From positions 930,001 to 994,000 of the forward strand of contig JBBODD010000001.1 of the NCBI GenBank assembly GCA_038002745.1: 64,000 nucleotides of DNA, in the 5' to 3' direction. Shown piece after piece: positions 50,774 through 59,927 of this stretch (its first letter is position 1; the number at the start of each line of letters is the position of its first letter). The position numbers and the translations under genes are program-made. The notes below the pieces were generated by a model. The model worked only from the letters and a program-made list of their open reading frames with translations, did not search any database and had not been told where the DNA came from. The stretch is from Bacillus sp. FSL H8-0547 (GTDB lineage Bacteria > Bacillota > Bacilli > Bacillales > Bacillaceae).

Positions 50774-52315
50774 TCAGAACGTTTCAGACGTTGTTTTTGC
50801 CTGCATGTGAAGCTGCAGATAGTCTGGTCCGCCCGCTTTAGAGTCAGTGCCGGACATATTAAATCCGCCGAATGGCTGGTAGCCTACAATTGCGCCTGTG
50901 CAGCCGCGGTTAAAGTAAAGGTTTCCTACATGGAAATCTTCGCGTGCTTTTTCCATGTTTTCACGGTTTTTCGTGATAACAGCACCAGTCAGGCCGTATT
51001 CTGTGTTATTGGCAATTTCAATCGCTTCATCAAAGTCTTTTGCTTTAGCAAATGCAACAACCGGACCAAAGATTTCTTCCTGCATTAAGCGCGCTTTCGG
51101 ATCTACGTCCGCAACGATTGTCGGCTGAACGAAGAAGCCTTTTGAGCTGTCGCCTTCGCCTCCAGATAGAATGCGGCCCTCTTCTTTGCCGATTTCAACG
51201 TAGCTCATGATTTTGTCAAAAGCAGCCTGATCAATGACAGGACCCATGAAGTGGTTTTCAGTCGGGTTGCCTACTGTCAGCTCTTTCGTCAGTTCAACCG
51301 CACGGTTCAAAACTTGATCGTATACATCTTCAACGATCACCGCACGCGAGCATGCTGAGCACTTTTGTCCCGAGAAGCCAAATGCTGATTTTACGATCGA
51401 TTGAGCAGCAAGCTCAAGGTCTGCCTCTTTATCTACGACAATCGTATCTTTACCGCCCATTTCAGCGATTACGCGCTTAAGCCAGATTTGGCCGTCGTTC
51501 AGCTGTGAAGCACGGTTGAAGATGCGAAGACCTACATCACGTGAGCCAGTGAATGAGATAAAGCGAGTTTTCGGATGGTCAACAAGGTAGTCGCCAACTT
51601 CCGCTCCGCTTCCAGGAACAAAGTTCAGAACGCCTGCAGGAAGACCCGCTTCAAGCATAACCTCAACGAATTTAGCTGCAACGACCGGAGTTGTTGATGC
51701 CGGTTTTAATAGAATCGTATTTCCTGTTACGATTGCAGCAACAGCCGTTCCTGCCATGATCGCAAATGGGAAGTTCCAAGGAGAGATGATGATGCCTACT
51801 CCAAGCGGAATGTAGTCATAGCGGTTGTATTCGCCCGGACGGCTTTCAACCGGCACTCCGTCTTTGAGCTTCAGCATTTGGCGAGCGTAGAACTCAAGGA
51901 AATCAATCGCTTCAGCTGTATCCGCATCCGCTTCATTCCAAGGCTTACCCGCTTCTTTTGTTAAAAGAGCCGAAAACTCATGCTTGCGGCGGCGGATGAT
52001 GGCTGCTGCTTTGAAAAGAACGTCAGCGCGGATTTCAGGTTTTACTTTTTTCCAGCTTTCAAATGCTGCAGAAGCTTCCTGCATAGCCTTTTCAGCAAGC
52101 TCGCGGTTTGCTTTTGAAACTCGTCCGATTACTTGAGCTTTGTCTGCCGGGTTGTAAGACGTAATTTTGTCTTCAGTCGTTACTTTTTCTGCCCCAATGT
52201 AAAGCGGATAGTCCTGGCCAAGATAGCCTTCTACCTGCTCAAGCGCTTCAAGGTATGCTTTCTTGTTTTCCTCGTTTGAAAAATCAGTAAATGGTTCGTG
52301 TTTGTATGGAATCAT
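50774..52315 (-). CDS. putC: 1-pyrroline-5-carboxylate dehydrogenase
   Basis: A 513-residue aldehyde dehydrogenase oxidising glutamate semialdehyde to glutamate with NAD. Features: [23 protein letters not shown], the catalytic Glu in [13 protein letters not shown], the nucleophile in [18 protein letters not shown], and the C-terminal [16 protein letters not shown]. Length and context match PutC/RocA of Bacillus. It follows putB by 28 bp and also completes arginine and ornithine breakdown begun by RocD. GGGAGAGG precedes the ATG. Confidence 0.93.
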   Translation of the reverse strand: MIPYKHEPFTDFSNEENKKAYLEALEQVEGYLGQDYPLYIGAEKVTTEDKITSYNPADKAQVIGRVSKANRELAEKAMQEASAAFESWKKVKPEIRADVLFKAAAIIRRRKHEFSALLTKEAGKPWNEADADTAEAIDFLEFYARQMLKLKDGVPVESRPGEYNRYDYIPLGVGIIISPWNFPFAIMAGTAVAAIVTGNTILLKPASTTPVVAAKFVEVMLEAGLPAGVLNFVPGSGAEVGDYLVDHPKTRFISFTGSRDVGLRIFNRASQLNDGQIWLKRVIAEMGGKDTIVVDKEADLELAAQSIVKSAFGFSGQKCSACSRAVIVEDVYDQVLNRAVELTKELTVGNPTENHFMGPVIDQAAFDKIMSYVEIGKEEGRILSGGEGDSSKGFFVQPTIVADVDPKARLMQEEIFGPVVAFAKAKDFDEAIEIANNTEYGLTGAVITKNRENMEKAREDFHVGNLYFNRGCTGAIVGYQPFGGFNMSGTDSKAGGPDYLQLHMQAKTTSETF

Positions 52316-52343
52316 GCAGATCCTCTCCCTTTTATAAAATTGG

Positions 52344-53261
52344 TTAGCTTTTTACCATACCTTTAAATGCAAATGCGATATTTGAAGGTCTTTCGGCAAG
52401 TCTTCTCATGAAGTAGCCATACCAGTCAAGACCGTATGGAACGTAAACGCGCATCTTATAACCCTGCTTCACAAGGTCAAGCTGCGTTTTGCTTCTCATG
52501 CCGTAAAGCATTTGAAACTCGAATTTTGAATTAGGGATGTTGTGCTTCTTAGCCAGCATCTTTGTATATTCAATGATTTGATCGTCATGTGATGCGATGG
52601 CTGTATAGTTGCCGTTAAGCAGGCTTTGTTCGATCAGCTTTTTGTAGTTTTCATCTACATCTTTCTTTTCAGGAAACGCTACTTCCGGTGATTCTTTATA
52701 TGCGCCTTTTACAAGACGGAGAAACGGCTGATAGTCAGCCAGGTCGCTTAAATCTCTTTCTGTGCGGTACAGGTATGCCTGCAGCACCGTGCTTATGCAG
52801 CTGTATTTCGCTTTAAACTCTTTAAAGATATCAAGAGTTGCCTGGCAGCGCACCTCATCCTCCATGTCAATGGTGACCATGACGCCGTGTCTTTCTGCCG
52901 TATCCAGAATCTTTGTCATGTTTTCAATAACAAGCTTCCGGTCGATATCAAGACCGAGCGATGTCATTTTCAGCGACACCTGAGAATCAAGCTTCTCTCT
53001 GCTGATCATTTCAATGGTTTCAATGCATTCTGCCGTCCGCTCGCGTGTAACGGCTTCCGAATCTACAAATTCGCCCAGATGATCAACTGTTACAGACAAA
53101 CCGCTGTCATTCAGCTGCCTGATGAACTTTATGGAACTTTTAAAATCAGTTCCTCCGATAATCTTGCCGGCTGCAAAACTGCCTCCGCGCTTTTTAGCTA
53201 TATTGTTAAGTAAATGGTTCTTTGATAAGAAGAGGAAAAAGTCTCTTGTAATCGCTTCCAC
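52344..53261 (-). CDS. putB: Proline dehydrogenase
   Basis: A 305-residue FAD enzyme oxidising proline to 1-pyrroline-5-carboxylate at the membrane. The TIM-barrel signature is visible: [67 protein letters not shown] and [23 protein letters not shown]. First gene of putBCP, activated by PutR. Start is GTG at 53261 with GAGGGGGTG about 11 bases upstream. Confidence 0.93.
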   Translation of the reverse strand: MEAITRDFFLFLSKNHLLNNIAKKRGGSFAAGKIIGGTDFKSSIKFIRQLNDSGLSVTVDHLGEFVDSEAVTRERTAECIETIEMISREKLDSQVSLKMTSLGLDIDRKLVIENMTKILDTAERHGVMVTIDMEDEVRCQATLDIFKEFKAKYSCISTVLQAYLYRTERDLSDLADYQPFLRLVKGAYKESPEVAFPEKKDVDENYKKLIEQSLLNGNYTAIASHDDQIIEYTKMLAKKHNIPNSKFEFQMLYGMRSKTQLDLVKQGYKMRVYVPYGLDWYGYFMRRLAERPSNIAFAFKGMVKS

Positions 53262-53519
53262 TTTACATGCACCCCCTCATAAAAGTTGTTCTACACCCTC
53301 ATCTTACGTCCTGTCGACAATTTTCACAACGTTCTAAAAAAACAATATTCAAGCGCTTTATTTGTTGGTTTTAGACAAATACAGGCAGATGAATGGGTTT
53401 ATTACCTAATTTCACCAGAAGCTCCGCACTCTTCTTTGCCAGTTTTTAGTGACGGAATGATGCTGCAAAAAAGAGGAAAACATAAACAAAGATTCCTTTT
53501 TGAGAGGCAGGTGCGAGAG

Positions 53520-54827
53520 TTGAGCAATGAAAGGGAAATGGCCCGTCCCGCCGGAAAAAATACAAGGTGGACAATATCCGCGCTTCTCAGCACGTTCATC
53601 ATATTGAACTATTTTGACAGGGTTGCCCTTGCTGCCGCTGCTCCTGAACTTCAGAAAGCCTTTTCGCTGAGCGCCTTTGAAATGGGACTTGTTTTTACGG
53701 TGTATAACTATGCCTACACCCTTATGCAGCTTCCGATCGGCAGTATGCTCGACAGATGGGGAGTCAGCTGGGTGACAAGGACAGGCATGGTCATCTGGAC
53801 GTTTTTGACAATCAGCCTTGTCTTTATTCAAGGCACTCTTCTTTTATATATCATCCGTTTTTTCACAGGCATCACCAGCGCATCCGCCTTCCCTGCCGCC
53901 GCAAAAGCTACAGCCAGCTGGTTTCCTTTTCATGAGAGAGGACTTGCCACTGCCCTGTTTGATTCTTCTGCCAAGCTTTCAAATGTAATCGGCGGGCCTC
54001 TTGTAGCGATTTTGATTACCCTTTATGACTGGAAAACAGCTTTTTTGGCAATCGGGGCCATTAACGTGCTGTTTACCTTTGTCTTCTGGAAGTATTACGA
54101 CGAGCCGGACACTCACAAGAGCATATCCAAAGAAGAAATCAACTACATTCATATGTATGAAGATTCCGCAGACCTTCCTTCTTACAAAGCGGCACTTGTC
54201 CTTAAAACGTTTTTTACAAACAGAAAGGCCTGGGGGCTGATGATCGGTTTTACCGGGTACGGTTATACCTTCAACCTGCTGCTTCTGTGGCTGCCGACGT
54301 TTTTTAAGGAGCAGTTTCAGCTGGATTTGCTGTCTTCCGCTCTTTACACAGCCATTCCGTGGCTGATTGCCGCTCTATCAGGTATTCTGGCTGGAGGATG
54401 GCTTGTCGACAGCCTGATTAAGAAAGGATATTCTCCTCACAGAGTATATAAAAACATCATTTCGACAGGACTGCTTGTTGGCCTTATCTTTATCGGATCC
54501 ATCTTTACATCAAGCCCCGTCCTGTCGATGATTTTTATTTCCATCGGCCTTGCGGGCATATCTGCAACAGCTCCAATCGGCTGGACCATTGCAGCAAAGC
54601 TTGCACCGCCCGGCACAACAGCCATCCTGAGTTCAATGGTCAATTTTGCGAACAACCTTTTCGGAGGGATCATAGCGACATTTTTGACCGGATACATAGT
54701 TGACGCAACAGGGTCATTTGATCTTGCTTTCATCATTGCGGCAGCCGTGCTCGTCATTGGCTTGATTTTTTATACCGTCGTGCTCGGCGATATTGAACAG
54801 ATTTCTGTTAAAAGCAAAAAGCTCTGA
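53520..54827 (+). CDS. MFS transporter, ACS/phthalate-permease type
   Basis: A roughly 435-residue major facilitator with 12 hydrophobic segments. The loop motif GSMLDRWGVSWVTRTG (GxLaDrxGrr) follows TM2, and the ACS-type segments NYFDRVALAAAAPELQKAF and FHERGLATALFDSSAKLSNVIGGP resemble glucarate, galactonate and phthalate carriers, so a carboxylate is the likely substrate. The frame is open from 53286, but TM1 begins well downstream; I chose TTG at 53520 (MSNEREMARP), 6 bases after GGTG. ATG at 53538 is the alternative. Divergent from the put operon. Confidence 0.75.
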   Translation: MSNEREMARPAGKNTRWTISALLSTFIILNYFDRVALAAAAPELQKAFSLSAFEMGLVFTVYNYAYTLMQLPIGSMLDRWGVSWVTRTGMVIWTFLTISLVFIQGTLLLYIIRFFTGITSASAFPAAAKATASWFPFHERGLATALFDSSAKLSNVIGGPLVAILITLYDWKTAFLAIGAINVLFTFVFWKYYDEPDTHKSISKEEINYIHMYEDSADLPSYKAALVLKTFFTNRKAWGLMIGFTGYGYTFNLLLLWLPTFFKEQFQLDLLSSALYTAIPWLIAALSGILAGGWLVDSLIKKGYSPHRVYKNIISTGLLVGLIFIGSIFTSSPVLSMIFISIGLAGISATAPIGWTIAAKLAPPGTTAILSSMVNFANNLFGGIIATFLTGYIVDATGSFDLAFIIAAAVLVIGLIFYTVVLGDIEQISVKSKKL

Positions 54828-54846
54828 AACATGTCAGAGCTTTTTT
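54816..54846. terminator. Bidirectional terminator
   Basis: Stem AAAAGCTCTGA/TCAGAGCTTTT with a 6-base loop between convergent genes, overlapping the MFS stop. Confidence 0.8.
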
Positions 54847-54848
54847 CA

Positions 54849-56495
54849 TTATCCCCTTGTCACATCAATGACTTTCGTCACGACAATTGGAGACCTCTTC
54901 AATTTTTTGTAGATGAAATCAGAAATAGCCGAACTTAATTTCCGTTCAATATCATCTGTTGGATGCTGATCAACAAGAGCTGCTGCCCTCGTTTCAATTT
55001 CTCCCATAAAGCTGCTTGATTCTCTCAAATAGACAAAGCCTCTCGAAATGATCTGCGGCTTGCGGATGATTTCCTCTCCTTCTTTGAAAAGAAGAATCGA
55101 TAAGATTCCGCTGTCTGCCAGCTGCTTCCGTTCGCCAAGCAGAGAGGTTCCGACGTCACCGATTCCGTGGCCGTCCACATAAACAGACCGCGCCGGCACT
55201 CTGCCTGCCTGGTAAGCTTTTTCTTTTGACACATTGAGAACTTGTCCATTGTCGAGAATAAAGATGTTTTCTTCCGGCACAAAGCAGTCCAGGGCAAGTG
55301 TCTGGTGCATCTTCTGCATGCGGTACTCCCCGTGGATCGGCACCAGGAATTTCGGTTTTAGAAGCTTAAGCATCAACTTCAGCTCTTCCTGGCCGCCGTG
55401 TCCTGATGTATGAATGTCATAAAGCTTGTTATCAATGACATCCGCTCCCGCTTTCATCAGTTTGTTGACGATGCGGTTCACGCTGAGGACATTCCCCGGA
55501 ATTGGAGAAGATGAGAAGATTATCGTGTCACCTTCTTCAATATGGATATGGCGGTGCTTTCCTTCTGCAATTCGTGAAAGGGCAGCAAAGGGCTCTCCCT
55601 GGCTTCCCGTGCACAGAATGGTCAGCTCGCTGTTTTTATAGGCACTGATTTCATTAGGGTCAATAAACGTGCCCTTTGGAGCATCAATATATCCAAGCTC
55701 AAGGCCGATGCCGATCGCTCTTTCCATGCTTCTCCCTGTGTAGGCAACCTTTCTTCCGCATGCGACAGATGCCTGAATCACCTGCTGAAGACGGAACACG
55801 TTTGATGCAAACAGAGCGACGATAATTCGTCCCGACTGCTTTCTGACAACGTTCAAAATATTCTGGCCGATTTTCTTCTCAGAAACAGAGAACCCCGGAA
55901 TTTCGCTGTTGGTGCTGTCAGATAAAAGACAGAGAACCCCGTCCTGCCCGACTTTTGCAATCTTAGACAAGTCCTGCTCCGGACCGGCCGGAGTTAAATC
56001 AAATTTAAAGTCACCCGTATGAACCACGTTCCCCTGCGGTGTGTGAATCACAACTCCGAATGAATCAGGGATACTGTGCGTCGTCCGGAAAAAGGACACA
56101 TTCAATTCACCAAGTTCAATCAAGCTATCTTCCGTAATGTCGTGCAGTTCTGCTTCTCTCAGCAGCCCATGTTCTTCGAGCTTGTTCCTGATAAAGCCCA
56201 TAGCCAGTCCCCCGGCATAGACCGGCACATTTAATTTTTTCAACAAAAACGGCACTCCGCCGATATGATCTTCATGTCCATGAGTAATGAACAGGCCTTT
56301 TACTCTTCCGGCATTCTTCACAAGATACGAGTAATCAGGAATGATGTAATCAACGCCCCTTAATTCTTCATCCGGAAACTTAACACCAGCATCAACAATG
56401 ACGATTTCTCCGCCATACTCAACCACATACATGTTCTTTCCGATTTCGCCCATCCCGCCAAGCGGTATGATTTTTACGTTTTTTTCTTTAGTCAT
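54849..56495 (-). CDS. RNase J family ribonuclease, divergent paralogue
   Basis: A 548-residue metallo-beta-lactamase/beta-CASP nuclease. Motifs: ITHGHEDHIGG (zinc ligands), HTGDFKFD, FASNVFRLQQV and TGRSM (beta-CASP), LCTGSQGEPFAAL, and HTSGHGGQEELKLML. RNase J degrades and matures RNA 5' to 3' and also cuts internally. The catalytic core is like RNase J1, but the C-terminal third is unlike either B. subtilis enzyme as I remember them: the usual end with KTKRRPMILP is replaced by FIYKKLKRSPIVVTKVIDV. It also lacks the rnjA and rnjB neighbourhoods. It may be a third, accessory RNase J. The minus-strand ATG at 56495 has a weak ribosome site. Confidence 0.85.
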   Translation of the reverse strand: MTKEKNVKIIPLGGMGEIGKNMYVVEYGGEIVIVDAGVKFPDEELRGVDYIIPDYSYLVKNAGRVKGLFITHGHEDHIGGVPFLLKKLNVPVYAGGLAMGFIRNKLEEHGLLREAELHDITEDSLIELGELNVSFFRTTHSIPDSFGVVIHTPQGNVVHTGDFKFDLTPAGPEQDLSKIAKVGQDGVLCLLSDSTNSEIPGFSVSEKKIGQNILNVVRKQSGRIIVALFASNVFRLQQVIQASVACGRKVAYTGRSMERAIGIGLELGYIDAPKGTFIDPNEISAYKNSELTILCTGSQGEPFAALSRIAEGKHRHIHIEEGDTIIFSSSPIPGNVLSVNRIVNKLMKAGADVIDNKLYDIHTSGHGGQEELKLMLKLLKPKFLVPIHGEYRMQKMHQTLALDCFVPEENIFILDNGQVLNVSKEKAYQAGRVPARSVYVDGHGIGDVGTSLLGERKQLADSGILSILLFKEGEEIIRKPQIISRGFVYLRESSSFMGEIETRAAALVDQHPTDDIERKLSSAISDFIYKKLKRSPIVVTKVIDVTRG

Positions 56496-56581
56496 GTTTA
56501 GTCTCCCAGCAAGCTGATTGCTTATCTTAGTATCGTTTCTTCACATAGTGAACTATCTTTCCATTGTATCACAACATTACG

Positions 56582-56706
56582 AACAAAAGCGCAAGCGCCT
56601 TGGTCAGATCCGATAGACAGGTAAGAATCCGGCACAAAAAATTTCGGGTCCCGCCTTTTTTGCCGGATATGTTCTGACAGAGGATCTAGGCGCTTCCGCT
56701 TGCCGA
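56582..56706. repeat. Dispersed hairpin element, variant A2, copy 2
   Basis: AAAAGCGCAAGCGCC at the left and GGCGCTTCCGCTTGCCG at the right form the outer stem; inner arms ATCCGGCA and TGCCGGAT can pair. Same ends as the copy at 29787-29909. The rest of the gap 56496-56809 holds only the terminator at its end. Confidence 0.78.
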
Positions 56707-56762
56707 AGATAACTTTGCAACATCATCAACAGTCTTAAAATTTTTTAGAATTTATAGAGCAT

Positions 56763-56803
56763 AAAAAAAAGACCGAAGTCAGCTTTCGCTTTCTTTCGGT
56801 CTC
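56763..56803 (-). terminator. Intrinsic terminator of the lmo0937-like gene
   Basis: Minus strand GACCGAA/TTCGGTC around a 17-base loop that can itself pair, followed by eight T. Confidence 0.75.
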
Positions 56804-56809
56804 TCCCAC

Positions 56810-56965
56810 TTATCCCCGTGCCCTGCCTTTTCTTTTCATAAAGAAGTTGTACAAAAACACAATCAAGGCAAGAACTAAAAGGATGTGGATAATTCCTCCT
56901 GCAACTTTAAAAACAAGCCCGAGAATCCAAAATAAGATTAAAAGTCCAATAATCGTCCATAACAT
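56810..56965 (-). CDS. lmo0937 family small membrane protein
   Basis: A 51-residue peptide, too short for most gene callers, made of two hydrophobic helices (MLWTIIGLLILFWILGLVF and GGIIHILLVLALIVFLYNFF) and a basic tail KRKGRARG. The pattern matches the lmo0937 family of Firmicutes. TAGGA lies 8 bases before the ATG. A SigB-like promoter sits 37 bases upstream (57002-57027), in keeping with a stress-induced membrane peptide. Function unknown. Confidence 0.8.
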   Translation of the reverse strand: MLWTIIGLLILFWILGLVFKVAGGIIHILLVLALIVFLYNFFMKRKGRARG

Positions 56966-57001
56966 AGCGGGTTCCTACTTTCTCGTTTAGTTACAAAGTA
57001 G

Positions 57002-57027
57002 TTTCCCTTAATTCTTCAGAAATAAAC
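57002..57027 (-). promoter_or_regulatory. Candidate SigB-type promoter of the lmo0937-like gene
   Basis: Minus strand GTTTAT, 14 bases, GGGAAA, a good fit to the SigB consensus, with the start codon about 37 bases downstream of the -10 box. Confidence 0.55.
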
Positions 57028-57038
57028 TGGTCCTTTTT

Positions 57039-58436
57039 TTACAGGAGGCTTGGCAGAATAACGGTTACCGCAGTGCCTGATGAAGCGTCACTTTCAATTC
57101 TGAGTTCGCCTTCATGGAGCCTGACAATTTCCTTTACAATAGAAAGTCCAAGTCCTGTTCCTCCTGTCAGGCGGCTGCGTGCTTTATCCGTCCGGAAGAA
57201 CCGCTCTCCGATATGAGCGAGGTCCTGTTCCGAAAGCTCGCTGCCAATGTTATGAATGCGGAAATGAAATCGGTTCTTCTCTTCTGAGAAAGAAATTTGG
57301 ATCACACTTCCTTCTTCTGCGTACTTTATCGCATTGTCAATCAGATTGTAGAACACCTGCTGAATCCGTTTCGGATCGCCCATGATAACAAGATCCTCAT
57401 GCAAATGAAGCTTCGTCTGAAGATTTTTTTCGTGGAGCCTGATTTCAAACAAAGCAAACGTATCCAAAAACAGCTGCGCAATGGCGATCGGCTCTGTCTT
57501 TAAGGTATACATACTCTCCTGGAGGACGTCCAGGTCTATCAGGTCATGAATCATCTTGTTGACCCGGTTCGTTTCCCTCTCAATCGTCTTTACGTAGTGC
57601 TCTGCTTCCTCAGGAGATTTGTACATCTGATGGGACAGCGCCTGGCTGTACCCTCCAATATAAGTAAGAGGCGTTCTAAGCTCGTGAACAATATTCGCAA
57701 GGAATTCTTTTTTGCGCGCCTCCTGCTTCTCAAGAGATTCGCTCATCGAATTAAACGCTCTTGCCAGCTCTCCGATTTCATCCCGCTTTGAAATCTGGAG
57801 CCGGTTGGAATAATTCCCTCTGGACACTTCCTTTGAAAAAAGCCGGATTTCCTGAAGCGGCTGAAACAGGGAACGCCGAATCTGATTGACAGCAAGAAAC
57901 AAAATCATAAAAAACATGGAACCTGCAAGCAAAAGAATCGGAATGCTCCCCTCAAACACTTCCTGAAGATCAGCCAGAGGCACATATATATAAATATAGC
58001 TTTCTGTGCCGCTTTTTCCGGCAACAGGGAAAACGGCTCCAATGATTTCCCTGCCGAACTCTTCTACATACCCATCTTTTACAATAAACTCTTCATTCTC
58101 CAGCCTTTTTCTGTCTGACCGGGTTATAAGAGCCTGATGATTAACTTCGTACGGAAAGTATGATGAGAGATCTTCAATCTCGTCAAGAACAATAATTTCA
58201 TATTCAGAAACCATATTGTACCAGTGAATCTTTTCAATAATTTCTTCACTCAGCGTCCCGGAGTGATAATGTGCTGCCGTTCTCTCTCCCTGATAGATCA
58301 CAGACTCTTTCACACTGTTGAAATAAAGCTCCTTATACAAAAAATGCAGAAAGAAAAAAGAAAAAACAATGCTGAAAAGAATGCAGGCACCAATCAGCAT
58401 AAGCACTTTCTGACTTAAATTTAATCGCTTAATCAA
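57039..58436 (-). CDS. Sensor histidine kinase
   Basis: A 465-residue membrane kinase: TM1 (about 10-33), an extracellular sensor region (about 36-160), TM2 (about 163-183), HAMP (about 186-238), HisKA with the phospho-acceptor His251 in ANIVHELRTPL, and HATPase_c (N box VFYNLIDNAIKYAEEG, G boxes LTGGTGLGLSIVKEIV). Start is TTG at 58436 after GAGGTG, 3 bp beyond the stop of the regulator gene, so the pair is coupled. The signal is unknown; no target operon is attached. Confidence 0.9.
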   Translation of the reverse strand: MIKRLNLSQKVLMLIGACILFSIVFSFFFLHFLYKELYFNSVKESVIYQGERTAAHYHSGTLSEEIIEKIHWYNMVSEYEIIVLDEIEDLSSYFPYEVNHQALITRSDRKRLENEEFIVKDGYVEEFGREIIGAVFPVAGKSGTESYIYIYVPLADLQEVFEGSIPILLLAGSMFFMILFLAVNQIRRSLFQPLQEIRLFSKEVSRGNYSNRLQISKRDEIGELARAFNSMSESLEKQEARKKEFLANIVHELRTPLTYIGGYSQALSHQMYKSPEEAEHYVKTIERETNRVNKMIHDLIDLDVLQESMYTLKTEPIAIAQLFLDTFALFEIRLHEKNLQTKLHLHEDLVIMGDPKRIQQVFYNLIDNAIKYAEEGSVIQISFSEEKNRFHFRIHNIGSELSEQDLAHIGERFFRTDKARSRLTGGTGLGLSIVKEIVRLHEGELRIESDASSGTAVTVILPSLL

Positions 58437-58439
58437 TCC

Positions 58440-59114
58440 TTACACCTCAAATTTATAGCCCACGCCCCATGCGGTCTGTATAAGATGCGCATGGTCTTTT
58501 AATTTAAGCCTTAATGTTTTGATATGAGTATCCACCGTTCTGCCTGTACCAATGTAATTGGAGCCCCATACCGATTCAAGAAGCTGTTCCCTGGTAAAGA
58601 CCGTTCCTTTATTTCTGGCGAGAATCGACAAAAGCTCAAACTCTTTAAGTGTTAGCGAAAGCGTTTCGCTTCCAATCATCGCCTTATAAGAGAGAGCATC
58701 CAGAACAAGCGGGCCCACTGCTGCCCGGCTGCCTGCAGAAGTGCTCTGCCTTGCTCTTCTGAGAACAGATTCCACTCTCGCAAGCAGTTCTCCTGGGTGA
58801 AACGGCTTCACGATATAATCATCCCCGCCAAGTTTCAGGCCCTGAATCTTATCCCACTCTTCCCCTTTTGCCGACAGGAAAATAAGCGGAATCTCATACG
58901 CCTTTTTTAATTCCCCTGCAAAAGAAAACCCGTCCATATACGGCATCATAACATCCGCAATAATCAGATCCGGAACCTCTCTTTTCAAAAGATCAAGAGC
59001 CTCTGAACCATTTGCCGCTTCAATCACCCTGTAGCCTTCCTGAACCAGGAACGTTCTGATCAGAGACCGCATTGCTTCTTCATCATCAAGTACCATCACC
59101 GTTGTTGTGCTCAT
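58440..59114 (-). CDS. OmpR/PhoB family response regulator
   Basis: A 224-residue regulator with a receiver domain (VLDDEEAMRS acid pocket, phospho-acceptor Asp54 in LIIADVMMPYMDG, Lys in IVKPFHPGELLARV) and an OmpR winged helix (SLTLKEFELLSILARNKGTVFTREQLLESVWG, RTVDTHIKTLRLKL). First gene of the two-component operon with the kinase. GAGGTAA precedes the ATG. Target genes not evident; a 52-bp tandem array lies directly upstream. Confidence 0.92.
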   Translation of the reverse strand: MSTTTVMVLDDEEAMRSLIRTFLVQEGYRVIEAANGSEALDLLKREVPDLIIADVMMPYMDGFSFAGELKKAYEIPLIFLSAKGEEWDKIQGLKLGGDDYIVKPFHPGELLARVESVLRRARQSTSAGSRAAVGPLVLDALSYKAMIGSETLSLTLKEFELLSILARNKGTVFTREQLLESVWGSNYIGTGRTVDTHIKTLRLKLKDHAHLIQTAWGVGYKFEV

Positions 59115-59209
59115 AAGAATTACCTCGCTTTTGCCTGTCTATATATTACCTCCTATTTTACCTGAAGGATGTGAAATTTTTATGAGGTTTTTGCTATTTT
59201 GGGTTTTGG

Positions 59210-59417
59210 TGCCCTGTATTTATTGAGTGTCAGTTTAAAGGGTATCATTTTGCAATTTTGATGCCCTATATTCCCGGTGTGTCGGTTTATAAGGCAGCAT
59301 TTTTGGGTTTTGGTAACCCGTATTTCCGGAGTACCGGTTTATAGGGTATCATGTACGCTTTTTAATGCCCTATATTCGCTGAGTACCGAATTATAGGGCA
59401 CCATTTTCTTCACGTAA
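59210..59417. repeat. Tandem array, 52-bp period, four units with internal hairpins
   Basis: Units start at 59210, 59262, 59314 and 59366, each 52 bp. Every unit has TGCCCTATATT-like and TTATAGGG(C/T)A-like ends of an inverted repeat; in unit 4 TGCCCTATA (59366) and TATAGGGCA (to 59400) pair perfectly and the stem continues TTCG/CGAA. It fills the gap (59115-59531) between the response regulator and crcB; no gene is seen there. Confidence 0.85.
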
Positions 59418-59531
59418 TCAATGAACAGCTTGTAAAGAATGAAGACGGATTTTAAAATAAGGGTTATTACATCAGCTGACACTTCTTTTCTGCCCGCAAA
59501 AGTTTATAAAGAAATTGAGGGGACTACTACA

Positions 59532-59927
59532 ATGAATTATCTGCTTATAGGCGCAGGGGGAGTTGCCGGCAGCCTCCTCAGATACGGGCTCGGACTGCTT
59601 ACTCATACCTGGTACAGCGGGGGCTTCCCGCTCGGCACGCTTCTTGCCAATCTGATTGGCTGCTTTGTTCTGGGATGGTTTACAAACAGCATCGTCAAAC
59701 TGAAAGTCTTTCATCCCCATATTCTCGCGGGTCTTGGCACCGGAGTTGTCGGCTCTTTTACTACCTTTTCCACCTTCAGCGTTGAAACGGTGCTGCTGAT
59801 GAAAGACGGCATGTTTGCGCTGGCCTTTTTATATGTGCTGCTCAGCCTTTTCGGGGGGCTGTTCCTCGCGTGGTACGGATACTCCCTGGGACGCTCTTTT
59901 AAAAGGAAAGGAGAGTCCGTGCTATGA
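59532..59927 (+). CDS. crcB1: Fluoride channel subunit CrcB/Fluc, first copy
   Basis: A 131-residue four-helix membrane protein. Hallmarks are GGVAGSLLRYGLG, FPLGTLLANLIGCFVLGW and the GxxGSFTTFSTFSVE segment that lines the pore. Fluc proteins are dual-topology fluoride exporters; a pair of genes means a heterodimer of opposite orientation. ATG at 59532 follows GAGGGG; the frame is open 31 codons further without a ribosome site. Its stop overlaps crcB2 (ATGA). No fluoride riboswitch sequence was recognised upstream. Confidence 0.9.
   Translation: MNYLLIGAGGVAGSLLRYGLGLLTHTWYSGGFPLGTLLANLIGCFVLGWFTNSIVKLKVFHPHILAGLGTGVVGSFTTFSTFSVETVLLMKDGMFALAFLYVLLSLFGGLFLAWYGYSLGRSFKRKGESVL

Noticed and set aside
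53286-53519. N-terminal extension of the MFS gene
   Set aside because: About 78 extra codons without a ribosome site or hydrophobic segment; MFS proteins normally begin just before TM1.
59418-59531. Fluoride riboswitch before crcB1
   Set aside because: I looked for the conserved crcB-motif blocks and did not find them; a covariance-model search would settle it.
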